NCBI GenBank assembly: GCA_963771655.1
Contig: CAVYUG010000009.1
Span: forward strand, 310,001 to 374,000
Length of the DNA stretch: 64,000 nucleotides
Source: JAWVFM01 sp963771655
GTDB taxonomy: Bacteria; Actinomycetota; Thermoleophilia; Solirubrobacterales; 70-9
Direction of reading: 5' to 3'
In this document: in pieces, positions 8,541 through 16,954 of the stretch
Numbering within the stretch: position 1 is the first letter of the stretch
Layout: each line of letters opens with the position of its first letter
Program-made: the position numbers and the translations under genes
Notes under the pieces: model-generated
What the model was told of the DNA's origin: nothing
Databases searched by the model: none
Seen by the model: the letters and a program-made list of their open reading frames with translations, nothing else

Positions 8541-10022
8541 ATGGGCGGCCGCAACGGTGACAGGCGCGAGCTCTCCGTCGGCATCGTGGGCGGCGGCTTC
8601 GGTGGCGTCGGGATGGGCATCCGGCTGCGCCAGGCGGGCATCCAGGACTTCGAGATCTTCGAGCGCGGCGAGAGCGTCGGCGGCGTCTGGCGCGCGAACA
8701 CCTATCCCGGCGCGGCCTGCGACGTCCCGTCCCACCTCTATTCGTTCTCCTTCGCCCCGGGCCACGACTGGTCGCGCCGCTACGCGCCGCAGGCCGAGAT
8801 CCTGCGTTATCTCGAGACCTGCGTCGACGAGTTCAGCCTGCGGCCGCACCTGCGGCTCGGAACCGAGGCGACCTCGGCGTCGTTCGACCCCGAGAGCGGG
8901 AGCTGGACGCTCACCACGGCCCACGGCGAGGGCCGCTCGTTCGACGTCCTCGTGACCGCCTGCGGGCAGCTCAGCGTTCCGGACATTCCCGCGATCGAGG
9001 GCCGCGACGATTTCGCAGGTCCCGCCTTCCACTCCGCCGAGTGGGATCACGGCATCGATCTCGACGGCAAGCGCGTGGCCGTGATCGGCACCGGCGCCAG
9101 CGCGATCCAGTTCGTTCCCGAGGTCGCGAAGGCCGCCGCCGAGACGACGATCTACCAGCGCTCGGCGCCCTGGATCCTGCCGAAGTCCGACCGCGAGTAC
9201 GCCGAATGGGAGCGCCGGCTGTTCCGGGCGTTCCCCCCGCGCGTGCTGGCGAGCCGCCTCGCGTTCTTCTCGTTCCTCGAGCTCGGCACCCACGCGTTCA
9301 CCGGCAACGAGACCATGGGTCGGGTCTTCACCGCGCTCGCCGACCGCGAGCGGCGGAAGGAGCTCGGCGACGACCCGGAGCTCCTCGCCAAGGCGACGCC
9401 CGACTACCCCGTCGGCTGCAAGCGGGTCCTGATCACGAGCGACTGGTACCCGACCCTTCGCCGCGAAGACGTCGAGCTGGTCGCCGGCGGAGCGCGGCGG
9501 ATCACGGCCGACGGCGTCGTGGACAGCGACGGCGTCGAGCGGCCGGCCGACGTGATCGTCTACGGCACCGGGTTCGCATCCCACGGGTTCGTCGCCCCCA
9601 TGGAGGTGCGTGGGAGCGACGGCCGCGACCTGAACGAGGTTTGGGCCGGCCGCCCGGAGGCATACCTCGGCACAACCGTGTCCGGCTTCCCGAACATGTT
9701 CGTCCTCTACGGCCCGAATACCAACCACGGATCCGGATCCGTGCCCTACACGCTCGAGTGCCAGTTCGACTACATCGTCGACGCGCTGCGCCGAGTGGGC
9801 GAGGGCGGCTTCCGGTGGATCGACCTTCGCCCCGAGACCCAGGCGGAATGGAGAAACGAGATGGCCGAGCGAAGCAGGCGGACGGTATGGATGACCGGCG
9901 GCTGCCACAACTGGTACGTCACCGAGGCCGGCGACAACACGAACAACTGGCCCGGAGCGTGGCTCGAGTACCGCCGCCGCACCCGCCGAATCAACCCCGC
10001 GGACTACCGCGTGGCGGTCTGA
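8541..10022 (+). CDS. Flavin-dependent Baeyer-Villiger-type monooxygenase
   Basis: 493 residues from ATG 8541. FAD-binding Rossmann motif GGGFGGVG (about 17-24), the BVMO-type fingerprint FAGPAFHSAEWD, and the NADPH-binding motif GTGASAIQF (about residue 187) are in the right order. A late GTGF and an SGFPNMFVLYGPNTN stretch are also typical of this family. Expected chemistry: NADPH and O2-dependent conversion of ketones or cycloketones to esters or lactones; hydroxylation activity is possible for relatives. It stands alone between the ABC importer and the cold-shock gene, with no adjacent dehydrogenase or hydrolase to reveal the substrate. Confidence 0.9.
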   Translation: MGGRNGDRRELSVGIVGGGFGGVGMGIRLRQAGIQDFEIFERGESVGGVWRANTYPGAACDVPSHLYSFSFAPGHDWSRRYAPQAEILRYLETCVDEFSLRPHLRLGTEATSASFDPESGSWTLTTAHGEGRSFDVLVTACGQLSVPDIPAIEGRDDFAGPAFHSAEWDHGIDLDGKRVAVIGTGASAIQFVPEVAKAAAETTIYQRSAPWILPKSDREYAEWERRLFRAFPPRVLASRLAFFSFLELGTHAFTGNETMGRVFTALADRERRKELGDDPELLAKATPDYPVGCKRVLITSDWYPTLRREDVELVAGGARRITADGVVDSDGVERPADVIVYGTGFASHGFVAPMEVRGSDGRDLNEVWAGRPEAYLGTTVSGFPNMFVLYGPNTNHGSGSVPYTLECQFDYIVDALRRVGEGGFRWIDLRPETQAEWRNEMAERSRRTVWMTGGCHNWYVTEAGDNTNNWPGAWLEYRRRTRRINPADYRVAV

Positions 10023-10151
10023 GCCGCGGCGCACCTGCTACCTTCCGACCGTCTGGCCGGAGGATGTCCGGCGAAATCGTGCCCAGCGCCCGCGTCGTAG
10101 CTTTTTGCTTTCTCCGCGTTCGCAGCACTAGGAAAACAGGAGGAAGACAAA

Positions 10152-10361
10152 ATGGCTACAGGAACTGTCAAGTGGTTCAGCGACGACAAGGGCTACGGCT
10201 TCATCACGCCCGATGACGGCTCGAGCGACCTGTTCGTCCATCACAGCGCGATCATGACCGACGGTCACGCGACGCTGAGCGAGGGCGCGAAGGTCTCTTA
10301 CGAGGCCGAGCAGGGCGACAAGGGCCCGCGCGCCGCCAACGTCACCCCGCAGGGAAGCTGA
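10152..10361 (+). CDS. Cold shock protein (CspA family)
   Basis: 69 residues, full length for the family. The cold-shock domain has RNP1 (KGYGFITP) and RNP2 (LFVHHS), and the N-terminus GTVKWFSDDKG is canonical. Function: single-stranded nucleic acid binding, RNA chaperone. A strong ribosome binding site (AGGAGGAAG) precedes the ATG, and the 129-base upstream region contains no other gene and is probably the 5' leader. It is followed after 2 bases by a small winged-helix-like gene and faces the desaturase/helicase operon. Confidence 0.95.
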   Translation: MATGTVKWFSDDKGYGFITPDDGSSDLFVHHSAIMTDGHATLSEGAKVSYEAEQGDKGPRAANVTPQGS

Positions 10362-10363
10362 CG

Positions 10364-10570
10364 ATGGCGACAGAGGTCAGCGCGGACCGCCTCGTCGAGG
10401 CGGCCGAACAGCTCGATCCCAACTTCACGCGCGCCGACCTCGCCGGGAAGCTCGGCGTCGAGACGTCGGACCTCAAGGCCGCCGTCAAGGAGGCCCGCGA
10501 GTCGGGCCGCCTCGAGAAGGTCGGCGACGACGACGACGGTCGCGGCGTCTTCAAGCTGATCCGCGGCTAG
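10364..10570 (+). CDS. Small helix-turn-helix-like protein co-transcribed with the cold shock gene
   Basis: 68 residues, starting 2 bases after the cold shock stop. The pattern FTRADLAGKLGVETSDLKAA resembles a helix-turn-helix, followed by a predicted wing (RLEKVGDDDDGRGVFKLI), so a tiny winged-helix fold is likely. No named family recognised. Tight coupling to the cold shock gene suggests joint expression, perhaps as a regulator or nucleic-acid-binding partner. Confidence 0.65.
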   Translation: MATEVSADRLVEAAEQLDPNFTRADLAGKLGVETSDLKAAVKEARESGRLEKVGDDDDGRGVFKLIRG

Positions 10571-10579
10571 CGCCGCTGT

Positions 10580-10602
10580 GCGCCTGGGCGCGGCCTAGGC
10601 GC
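10580..10602. terminator. Possible bidirectional terminator hairpin
   Basis: GCGCCT and AGGCGC flank an 11-base loop between the convergent small HTH gene (stop 10570) and desaturase gene (stop 10595). There is no T-tract, which is common in high-GC actinobacteria. Weak, position-based call. Confidence 0.25.
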
Positions 10603-11638
10603 GGGCGGCGGAGAACCCGACCATCCGCCCGCCGTTCTCGGTGTCGATGAGCTTGTAGCGAACGGCCTTGAGGCCGTCGAGCAGGCTGAGCTTCGGAACG
10701 TCGTGGAAGATCGGGTTGTTGTCATGCGCGCGCTGGAGGTTGTAGTTCGGGACGCGCGCGTTCAAATGGTGGACGTGGTGGAGGCCGATGTTGCCGGTGA
10801 AGAACTGGAGCACCTTCGGCAGCCGTAGGTACGAGCTGCCGCGCAGCGCCGCGTCGGCGTAGCTCCAGCCGTCGGCCTGCTCCCAGTAGGCGTCCTCGAA
10901 CTGGTGCTGGACGTAGAAGAGCCAGACGCCGGTCGTGCCGGCGAGGAGGACCGTCGGGGCCTGTATGAGCAGGTAGCTCTCCCAGCCGATGAGCCAGCAG
11001 AGCCCGCCGATCATCACCAGCAACGCGAGGTTCGTGCGCATGACGCTGCGGCGAAGGCGCGGCCGGGCGGAGCGCGAGATGTAACGGGGCCCGATCATCA
11101 TCGAGTAAATCGGCCCGATGGTGAACATCACCAGCGGGTTGCGAAAGAGTCGATAGCCGAGGCGCCCCCGCCAACCAAGCGCCCTGTACTCCTCGACGGT
11201 CAGGGTGGGCACGTCGCCGTCACCGCGGCGCTCAAGGTCGCCCGAGCTGGCGTGGTGCATCGCGTGCTGGTGGCGCCAGCGCTGGAACGGCGCGAAGACC
11301 AGCAGGCCGCAGAAGGCTCCCACCCACTCGTTGGCGCGCTTCGACGGCATGAACGAGCCGTGCGTGCAGTCGTGGAAGACGATGAAGGTCCGGACGAGGA
11401 AGCCCGACGTCGGCAGCGCGAGCGCGAGCACGAGCCAGTACGACACGTCGAGCAGGTAGTACATCCCCACGGACAGCGCCAGATAGGGAACCACCGAGGT
11501 GACGAGGTCGAGCAGGCTTCGCCACATGACCGGGCGCGCGTAGGGGTCGAGGCCCTCCTGCCAGTAGGGCCGCCGCCGTTGCGTAGCCTCGCCGGGTCCG
11601 GCGCGTGTCGTGGCTGTTTCGGTTGCGGTTGCCGTCAT
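10595..11638 (-). CDS. Fatty acid desaturase, membrane di-iron type
   Basis: 347 residues from ATG 11638, selected because GGAG lies 6 bases upstream; an in-frame start at 11713 would overlap the helicase. Three histidine boxes bind the di-iron centre: HDCTH (89-93), HQHAMHH (123-129) and HHVHH near residue 290, with four membrane helices around them. Expected reaction: O2-dependent insertion of a cis double bond in acyl chains at the cytoplasmic face. It lies 19 bases after the DEAD-box helicase gene, and the pair converges on the cold shock gene, suggesting a membrane-fluidity role in cold adaptation. Confidence 0.9.
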   Translation of the reverse strand: MTATATETATTRAGPGEATQRRRPYWQEGLDPYARPVMWRSLLDLVTSVVPYLALSVGMYYLLDVSYWLVLALALPTSGFLVRTFIVFHDCTHGSFMPSKRANEWVGAFCGLLVFAPFQRWRHQHAMHHASSGDLERRGDGDVPTLTVEEYRALGWRGRLGYRLFRNPLVMFTIGPIYSMMIGPRYISRSARPRLRRSVMRTNLALLVMIGGLCWLIGWESYLLIQAPTVLLAGTTGVWLFYVQHQFEDAYWEQADGWSYADAALRGSSYLRLPKVLQFFTGNIGLHHVHHLNARVPNYNLQRAHDNNPIFHDVPKLSLLDGLKAVRYKLIDTENGGRMVGFSAARA

Positions 11639-11657
11639 CGTCGTCTCCGAGGACCGT

Positions 11658-12803
11658 TCAGCGGCGCCGGCGGCGCCGCGGCCCGACCTCGAATCCGGCT
11701 TCGGCGAACTCACGTCGAAGCTCGAGGTGCTTCGCGATCTTACCCACCTCGCCGACCTGATCGTCGAGCACCAGGGTCACCCCCGTGCCCGCTCGCCCGG
11801 CGCGGGCGGTGCGGCCGACGCGATGAACGTAGGCCTGGTGGTCATGCGGCGGGTCGAAGTTGATGACGCGGGTGATCCCGTCGACGTCGATGCCGCGGGC
11901 CGCGACGTCCGTGGCCACGAGGGTCTCGGTCCTGCCCGACTCGAATCGGGCGAGCGCCTTCGTCCGCTGCGACTGCGACTTGTTGCCGTGAATCGCGCCG
12001 GCCTGAATGCCGTGGCGGCTGAGCCGCTTGGCAAGCCGGTCAGCTCCGTGCTTGGTGCGGACGAAGACCAGCGTCAGGCCGTCCCCGTCGCGTCGGCGCA
12101 GCTCGCCGACGACCGCCTCGACCTTGCCCTGGTGGGAGACGCCGACGAAGCGATGCTCGACTCGAGCCTCGGCACGCGGCGGGGCGTGCTCGTGGCGACG
12201 CGGAGAGCGCGTGTAGTCATGCGCGATCCGGCCGACCTCACCGTCGAGGGTGGCCGAGAAGAAGAGCGTCTGGCGTTCCCTAGGGATGCCCGCCACTATC
12301 CGGTCGACGTCGGGTCGAAACCCCATGTCGAGCATTCGGTCGGCCTCGTCGAGGACGAGCGCCCGCACGTTGGCGAGGGTTACGTCGCCGCGACCGATGA
12401 GGTCGAGAAGACGCCCGGGCGTTGCGACGAGAATGTGCGCCCGCCGAGCCTGCTTGGCCTGGCGCTGGATGCCCACGCCACCGTAGACCGCGGCGATCGA
12501 GAGGGCTCGGGCCTGCGCGATCGGCCTGGTCTGTTCCACGATCTGCATCGCAAGCTCGCGAGTTGGCGCGAGAACGAGCGCCGCGGGGCGGCGCGCGGAA
12601 GCGTCAATGCGATCGGCGAGGGGCGCCGCGAATGCGAGCGTCTTTCCGGAACCGGTGGGTGACTTCGCCAGGACGTCGCGGCCGGCGAGAACGTCGGGGA
12701 TGACGAGTCGCTGGACGGCGAACGGCTCAACGATGCCCTGTTTGCGAAGGGCGCCGACGATCGGATCTGAGATGCCGAGATCGGCGAATGTGCTGGATGA
12801 CAT
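11658..12803 (-). CDS. DEAD-box ATP-dependent RNA helicase
   Basis: 381 residues from ATG 12803, preceded by AAGGAG at a good distance; the open frame upstream to 13109 looks non-coding. Motifs in order: FAVQ Q-motif region, I (SPTGSGKT), Ia (APTRELA), Ib (TPGRLLDL), II (DEAD in VLDEADRML), III (FSAT), IV/V (LVFVRTK, VATDVAARGIDV), VI (HRVGRTARAG). The C-terminal tail is basic (RRRRRR), a likely RNA-binding extension. Family role: unwinding of structured RNA in ribosome assembly or mRNA decay. Its pairing with a desaturase suggests a CsdA/DeaD-like role at low temperature. Confidence 0.93.
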   Translation of the reverse strand: MSSSTFADLGISDPIVGALRKQGIVEPFAVQRLVIPDVLAGRDVLAKSPTGSGKTLAFAAPLADRIDASARRPAALVLAPTRELAMQIVEQTRPIAQARALSIAAVYGGVGIQRQAKQARRAHILVATPGRLLDLIGRGDVTLANVRALVLDEADRMLDMGFRPDVDRIVAGIPRERQTLFFSATLDGEVGRIAHDYTRSPRRHEHAPPRAEARVEHRFVGVSHQGKVEAVVGELRRRDGDGLTLVFVRTKHGADRLAKRLSRHGIQAGAIHGNKSQSQRTKALARFESGRTETLVATDVAARGIDVDGITRVINFDPPHDHQAYVHRVGRTARAGRAGTGVTLVLDDQVGEVGKIAKHLELRREFAEAGFEVGPRRRRRR

Positions 12804-13019
12804 GAGTGAACTCCTTGCGGCTGGTGCCGCGATGCGATTTGGGGGAGTGTTCGAAGCTGACCCCAAATCGCGCCGAAGCGCACTCGAGAAACGACGAAAA
12901 CTCACGAGCGAACGATTCGCTCGTCGCGACGACGGTAGCAGGCCGACGTCCCGAATCCGCCGTTTCGGTCCCATTAGCGTCGCGTTAGCGACTTGCAAAC
13001 GTCCTTGCACTCCTGTACG

Positions 13020-13163
13020 GTGCCGCGATCCTGCCCGACAGGTAATGCCGAGTCCCGAGCCAAACGTGGCACGGGAGCGGGGGAACCGAAGAGTTTGGGG
13101 CGAACCCACCTGGTGGGGGCGCTGCTCCTAAGCGCCAGCCCGACAGCTAACCCCGTAGGCCGA
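13020..13163 (+). promoter_or_regulatory. c-di-AMP riboswitch (ydaO/yuaA type)
   Basis: The leader of the peptidase-like gene holds the conserved blocks of this riboswitch in order: ATGCCGAGTC near 13045, GGGAGCGGGGGAACCGAAG (from 13073), GGGGCGAACCC (from 13097), a variable stem, and CCCGACAGCTAACCCCGTAG at the 3' side (13139-13158). Boundaries are approximate. In actinobacteria this class typically controls cell-wall hydrolases and Rpf-type proteins, and the ribosome binding site follows a few bases later, so ligand binding could control transcription or translation. The rest of the 376-base gap (12804-13019) is the helicase leader on the other strand; nothing else is visible in it. Confidence 0.85.
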
Positions 13164-13179
13164 CGAAGGAGATACCGGC

Positions 13180-13857
13180 TTGCACAGCATGCGCAAAAGG
13201 GCTCTGGTCACCGCACTGGCGGCGGTTGCCGTGGTCGGCATGCTCGCGACCGCGCCCGCGGGTGCCGCGAGGCACCGGTGCGGAGGCGCGGGAGGCGGCG
13301 GGGGCGGCGTCGGCCCGTCGAGCTCGGGCGGCACCGGCTCGGGCGGCACCGGCGGCGGAGGCCACCGGCGCACGTGCACCAGCGCCGGATACGTGAACCC
13401 CTTCCCCGCCAAGCACTGGTGGGCGGGCCGCACCGACATGGGCGTCGACTACGGCGTCGTCGGCCCGCGCGCCCCCGTGGTCGCGATCGGCGACGCGAAG
13501 GTCATCGGCTCCGACTCGAAGAGCGGCTGGCCCGGCGGGCACTTCATCTGGTACCGCCTCCTCGACGGCGACCACGCGGGCAATGTCATCTTCGTCGCCG
13601 AGACACTCACCCGCCTGGTGCCGAAGGGCACCGTCGTCGCGGCCGGGCAGCGCATCGCCACGGCCCTGCACGGCGGCACCGGAATCGAGACCGGGTGGGC
13701 GAACCGGTTCGGCTCCACGCGCGCTGCGCCCTGCTACCACGAGGGCATGCAGACGAACTCGGGCAGGGAAATGGCCCGTTTCCTGCGCCACCTCGGCGCG
13801 CACACCGCCGACAAACCGGGCCCAGGGCCCGACCGCCCAAGCGGCGCCCTCTGTTAG
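13180..13857 (+). CDS. Secreted M23-like cell-wall peptidase-type protein
   Basis: 225 residues from TTG 13180, favoured because AAGGAG lies 8 bases upstream; ATG 13189 is 17 bases away. Signal peptide (ALVTALAAVAVVGMLATAPAGA), then a Gly/Ser-rich spacer, then a domain with DMGVDYGVVGPRAPVVAIGD, GHFIWYRLLDGDHAG and LVPKGTVVAAGQ, which follows the M23/LytM beta-sheet layout. The classic HxxxD and HxH zinc ligands are poorly kept (DMGVD in place of HxGxD), so it may be a non-catalytic wall-binding relative. Control by a c-di-AMP riboswitch supports a cell-wall role. Confidence 0.7.
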   Translation: MHSMRKRALVTALAAVAVVGMLATAPAGAARHRCGGAGGGGGGVGPSSSGGTGSGGTGGGGHRRTCTSAGYVNPFPAKHWWAGRTDMGVDYGVVGPRAPVVAIGDAKVIGSDSKSGWPGGHFIWYRLLDGDHAGNVIFVAETLTRLVPKGTVVAAGQRIATALHGGTGIETGWANRFGSTRAAPCYHEGMQTNSGREMARFLRHLGAHTADKPGPGPDRPSGALC

Positions 13858-13925
13858 CAGCGGACTCGCGTCGGCGGGCCGCGCGGGTCAAGACTGCGCC
13901 CGCGCAGGGCCGCTCGCGTCCCTGA

Positions 13926-13939
13926 TGACATAATCGTCA
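13926..13939. promoter_or_regulatory. TGAC-N6-GTCA palindrome upstream of hydrogenase small subunit
   Basis: TGAC (13926-13929), ATAATC, GTCA (13936-13939), 37 bases before the ATG of the hydrogenase gene, in a locally AT-rich spot. Spacing and symmetry resemble a dimeric regulator site (CRP/FNR or GntR type). It could mediate starvation or redox control, which is known for Hhy hydrogenases in general. No regulator gene is adjacent. Confidence 0.35.
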
Positions 13940-13975
13940 CAAGCCATCGGACCCAAACCATGGAAGGGAGGCCGG

Positions 13976-15040
13976 ATGGCCGGCCAGGCCGAGCTCGTGC
14001 CAGGGCAACGACAGGCCGAGGAACTGACCGCCCATGTCCTCTGGATGACGACTGGGCTCTCCTGCGAGGGGGACTCCGTGGCGATGACCTCGGCGACGAG
14101 CCCGAGCCTCGAGGACATCGTGGGCGGCGCGATCCCGGGGCTGCCGAAGGTTGCGCTTCACAACCAGGTCCTCGCCTTCGCCACGGGCGACGACTACATG
14201 CAGGCCTGGTACGACGCCGAGGCGGGCAGGTGCGACCCATTCGTCCTGATCGTCGAGGGCTCCATCGCCAACGAACAGTTGAGCGGCGACGGGCACTGGA
14301 GCGGGTTCGGGGTGAACGCGCTCGATGGCCAGCCGATCACGATCAACGAGTGGGTCGACAGGCTCGCGCCGAAGGCGGCTGCGGTGGTGGCCGTCGGAAC
14401 CTGCGCGACGTACGGCGGCATCCCGGCGATGAAGAACAACCCGACGGGCGCCATGGGCCTTCCCGACTACCTCGGATGGGATTGGACCTCGAGGGCGGAT
14501 CTGCCGATCGTCTGCATCCCGGGCTGCCCGGCCCAGCCGGACAACATCACGGAGACCCTGATGTACCTGCTCTTCCACCTTGCCGGGCTCGCGCCGGCGC
14601 CCGAGCTCGACGAGCAGCTGCGACCGGCCTGGCTCTTCGGGCGGACGACCCGCGAGTCGTGCAATCGAGCCGGGTTCACCGAGCAGGGAAAGTTCGCCAC
14701 CGCTTACGGCGACGATCCGCGCTGCCTCGTGAAGCTCGGTTGCAAGGGTCCGGTGGCGAAGTGCAACGTCCCCCTGCGGGGATGGGTGAACGGAATCGGT
14801 GGCTGCCCGAACGTCGGCGGCATCTGCATGGCCTGCACGATGCCCGGCTTCCCCGACAAGTACATGCCGTTCATGGAGGCCGATGCGTGGGGGAACGCGG
14901 CGGCGAACTTCCAGCGCTTCACCTACGGGCCGATCTTCCGCTACTTCCGCAAGCGCAACCTGGAGCACAAGTACGAGCGCGAGCCGGAATGGCGGCGCCC
15001 GGGCCCGGAGCTTACGAGCGGCTACGAGAGAAGCTGGTAG
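13976..15040 (+). CDS. hhyS: [NiFe] hydrogenase small subunit, actinobacterial high-affinity type
   Basis: 354 residues with GGGAGG before the ATG. The N-terminus LWMTTGLSCEGDS is typical of the actinobacterial (group 1h) type, in which an Asp (here Asp 33) replaces one Cys of the proximal Fe-S cluster; other proximal ligands fit Cys 30, Cys 143 (GTCATYGG) and Cys 184 (GCPAQPDN). The C-terminal half holds the medial/distal ligands (Cys 229, 250, 256, 263, 277, 284, 287). No Tat signal is visible, as expected for this type. Function: electron transfer from the NiFe subunit during oxidation of atmospheric H2. The large subunit gene, normally adjacent, is absent here. Confidence 0.9.
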   Translation: MAGQAELVPGQRQAEELTAHVLWMTTGLSCEGDSVAMTSATSPSLEDIVGGAIPGLPKVALHNQVLAFATGDDYMQAWYDAEAGRCDPFVLIVEGSIANEQLSGDGHWSGFGVNALDGQPITINEWVDRLAPKAAAVVAVGTCATYGGIPAMKNNPTGAMGLPDYLGWDWTSRADLPIVCIPGCPAQPDNITETLMYLLFHLAGLAPAPELDEQLRPAWLFGRTTRESCNRAGFTEQGKFATAYGDDPRCLVKLGCKGPVAKCNVPLRGWVNGIGGCPNVGGICMACTMPGFPDKYMPFMEADAWGNAAANFQRFTYGPIFRYFRKRNLEHKYEREPEWRRPGPELTSGYERSW

Positions 15041-15121
15041 CGCATAGTCACGCTCGGCGAGATATTCCGCTGGCTGGTCTACCGGATCAGCAGCGCCTAC
15101 TTCCGGCTCGCGGGAAAGCTG

Positions 15122-16954
15122 ATGCGGCGGGACCGGCTCGTCTCCGGGTCCGAGCGCAAGTTTCGCGCCCTGCTGGAGTCGGCGCCCGACGCGATGGTGA
15201 TCGTCGACTGGCACGGGCACATCGCCCTGGTGAACGCGCAAACCGAGAGGATGTTCGGCTTTGAGCGGCGGGAGATCCTCGGGCAGCCGATCGGCGACCT
15301 GATCCCGGAGCGATACCGGGACCGCCACCGCCATCATCTGAAGGAGTACATGCAGGACGCGCGGGCGCGCCCGATGGGCTCCAATCTCGAGCTCTTTGGC
15401 TGCCGCAAGGACGGCAGCGAGTTCCCGGTCGAGATCAGCCTCAGCCCGCTCGAGACCGATGAGGGCCTGCTGGTCTCCGCAGCGATTCGGGACATCACGG
15501 AGCGCAAGCGAAACGACGAGCAGCTTCGCCACCTGGCCGACCACGACGCCCTCACCGGCCTCTACAACCGGCGCGCGTTCGAGGCGCATCTCGAGGAGCA
15601 GGTGCTAATGGCCAACCGCTACGGCACCGAGGGGACGATGATCCTGATCGACATCGACGGCCTCAAGGACGTGAACGACACCCTCGGTCACGCCCAGGGC
15701 GACGAGCTGATCCGCAACATCGGGCAGATCCTCGCCGACCGCATGCGCGAGACCGACCTCGTCGCCCGGATCGGCGGTGACGAGTTCGCCATCCTGCTGC
15801 CCAACACACCCGCCGAGACCGCGAAGCGCGTCGCGGCGGAGCTCTTGGAGACGATCCGGAGCCACGGCATCGTGCTCGGCGCGCGCCAGCTTCGGCCGAG
15901 CGCATCGGCGGGGCTCGCGGGCTTCAACTACGGGCAGACGACTCCAACCGACGTGATGGTCGCGGCCGACCTCGGCCTCTACGAGGCGAAGGAGAAGGGT
16001 CGCGACCGTGTCGCCCTGTTCTCGCCGGCGCCCGGCGAGACCGTCCGATACGAGGTTCGCGCCGCGTGGTCGCGCAGGATTCGCCGCGGCCTGGACGAGG
16101 ACATGTTCGTCGCCTACCGGCAACCGATCATGTCGCTCGCTACCCGCACGATCGACCAGTACGAGTTGCTCGCGCGGATGCTCAACGACGACGGCGACCC
16201 GGTGACCCCCGCCGCGTTTCTTGCGACCGCTGAGCGCTCCGGCATGATCCGCGAGCTGGATCGGCGAATGGTGACCTTCGCCATCGACCTCATCGCACGT
16301 TCGCAGCGGGCGGGCCAGCGCCACTCCTACGAGGTGAACCTTTCGGCGCGCTCGATTGCCGACCCGGCCCTGCCGGTGTTCATCTCGCGGACGATCGACC
16401 AAGCCGGCATCGATCCGTCGCTTCTCGTCTTCGAGATCACGGAGACGGCCGCGATCGCCAACATCGAGCAGGCCCGGGGCTTCGCGAACAGCCTTCGGCA
16501 GCAGGGCTGCAAGTTCGCGCTCGACGACTTCGGCACGGGCTTCGCCTCGTTCTACTACCTCAAGCACATCCCGCTCGACGCGCTGAAGATCGACGGCGAC
16601 TTCGTCAGCGGCCTTCGCTCCAACCCCACCGACCAGATCGTGGTCAAGCACATGGCGGAGATCGCCGCGAGCATGAACCTGGTCACCATCGCCGAGTTCG
16701 TCGAGGACGCTGAGACCCTCGAGCTGCTCGCCGACTACGGCATCGACGCCGTTCAGGGCTTCCACGTCGGGAGGCCCGAGCCCGCCCACGTGATCGAGCG
16801 GCTGGTCGTTCCGGGACCCGGCCTAGGCCTTCTCGAAGACGAGCCTGAAGTGGTCGAGGAGCTCGCGCTCGAAACAGACGCTGTTCGCGCTGACCCCGGA
16901 GGTGAAGGCGAGCCGGAAATCGGAGCTCGTGAGCCAGCGCGGGACGAGCCTTAA
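15122..16954 (+). CDS. PAS-GGDEF-EAL c-di-GMP turnover protein
   Basis: 610 residues from ATG 15122. PAS domain about 12-125 (LLESAPDAMVIVDWHGHIAL), then GGDEF about 140-300 with an intact GGDEF (RIGGDEFAIL), then EAL about 315-560. EAL signature is ELL, but the catalytic set is kept: NLSARS, FEITETA, DDFGTGF, KIDGDF, AEFVED and QGFHVGRP, so both synthesis and hydrolysis are plausible. The last 40 or so codons overlap the end of the convergent methyltransferase gene and look like read-through past the domain. It lies 81 bases after hhyS in the same frame with no terminator seen, so co-transcription is likely. Confidence 0.92.
   Translation: MRRDRLVSGSERKFRALLESAPDAMVIVDWHGHIALVNAQTERMFGFERREILGQPIGDLIPERYRDRHRHHLKEYMQDARARPMGSNLELFGCRKDGSEFPVEISLSPLETDEGLLVSAAIRDITERKRNDEQLRHLADHDALTGLYNRRAFEAHLEEQVLMANRYGTEGTMILIDIDGLKDVNDTLGHAQGDELIRNIGQILADRMRETDLVARIGGDEFAILLPNTPAETAKRVAAELLETIRSHGIVLGARQLRPSASAGLAGFNYGQTTPTDVMVAADLGLYEAKEKGRDRVALFSPAPGETVRYEVRAAWSRRIRRGLDEDMFVAYRQPIMSLATRTIDQYELLARMLNDDGDPVTPAAFLATAERSGMIRELDRRMVTFAIDLIARSQRAGQRHSYEVNLSARSIADPALPVFISRTIDQAGIDPSLLVFEITETAAIANIEQARGFANSLRQQGCKFALDDFGTGFASFYYLKHIPLDALKIDGDFVSGLRSNPTDQIVVKHMAEIAASMNLVTIAEFVEDAETLELLADYGIDAVQGFHVGRPEPAHVIERLVVPGPGLGLLEDEPEVVEELALETDAVRADPGGEGEPEIGAREPARDEP

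Noticed and set aside
16790..16954. A possible extra C-terminal domain of the GGDEF-EAL protein
   Set aside because: After the EAL domain the frame reads antisense to the methyltransferase gene, with low-complexity acidic residues; likely just a late stop.
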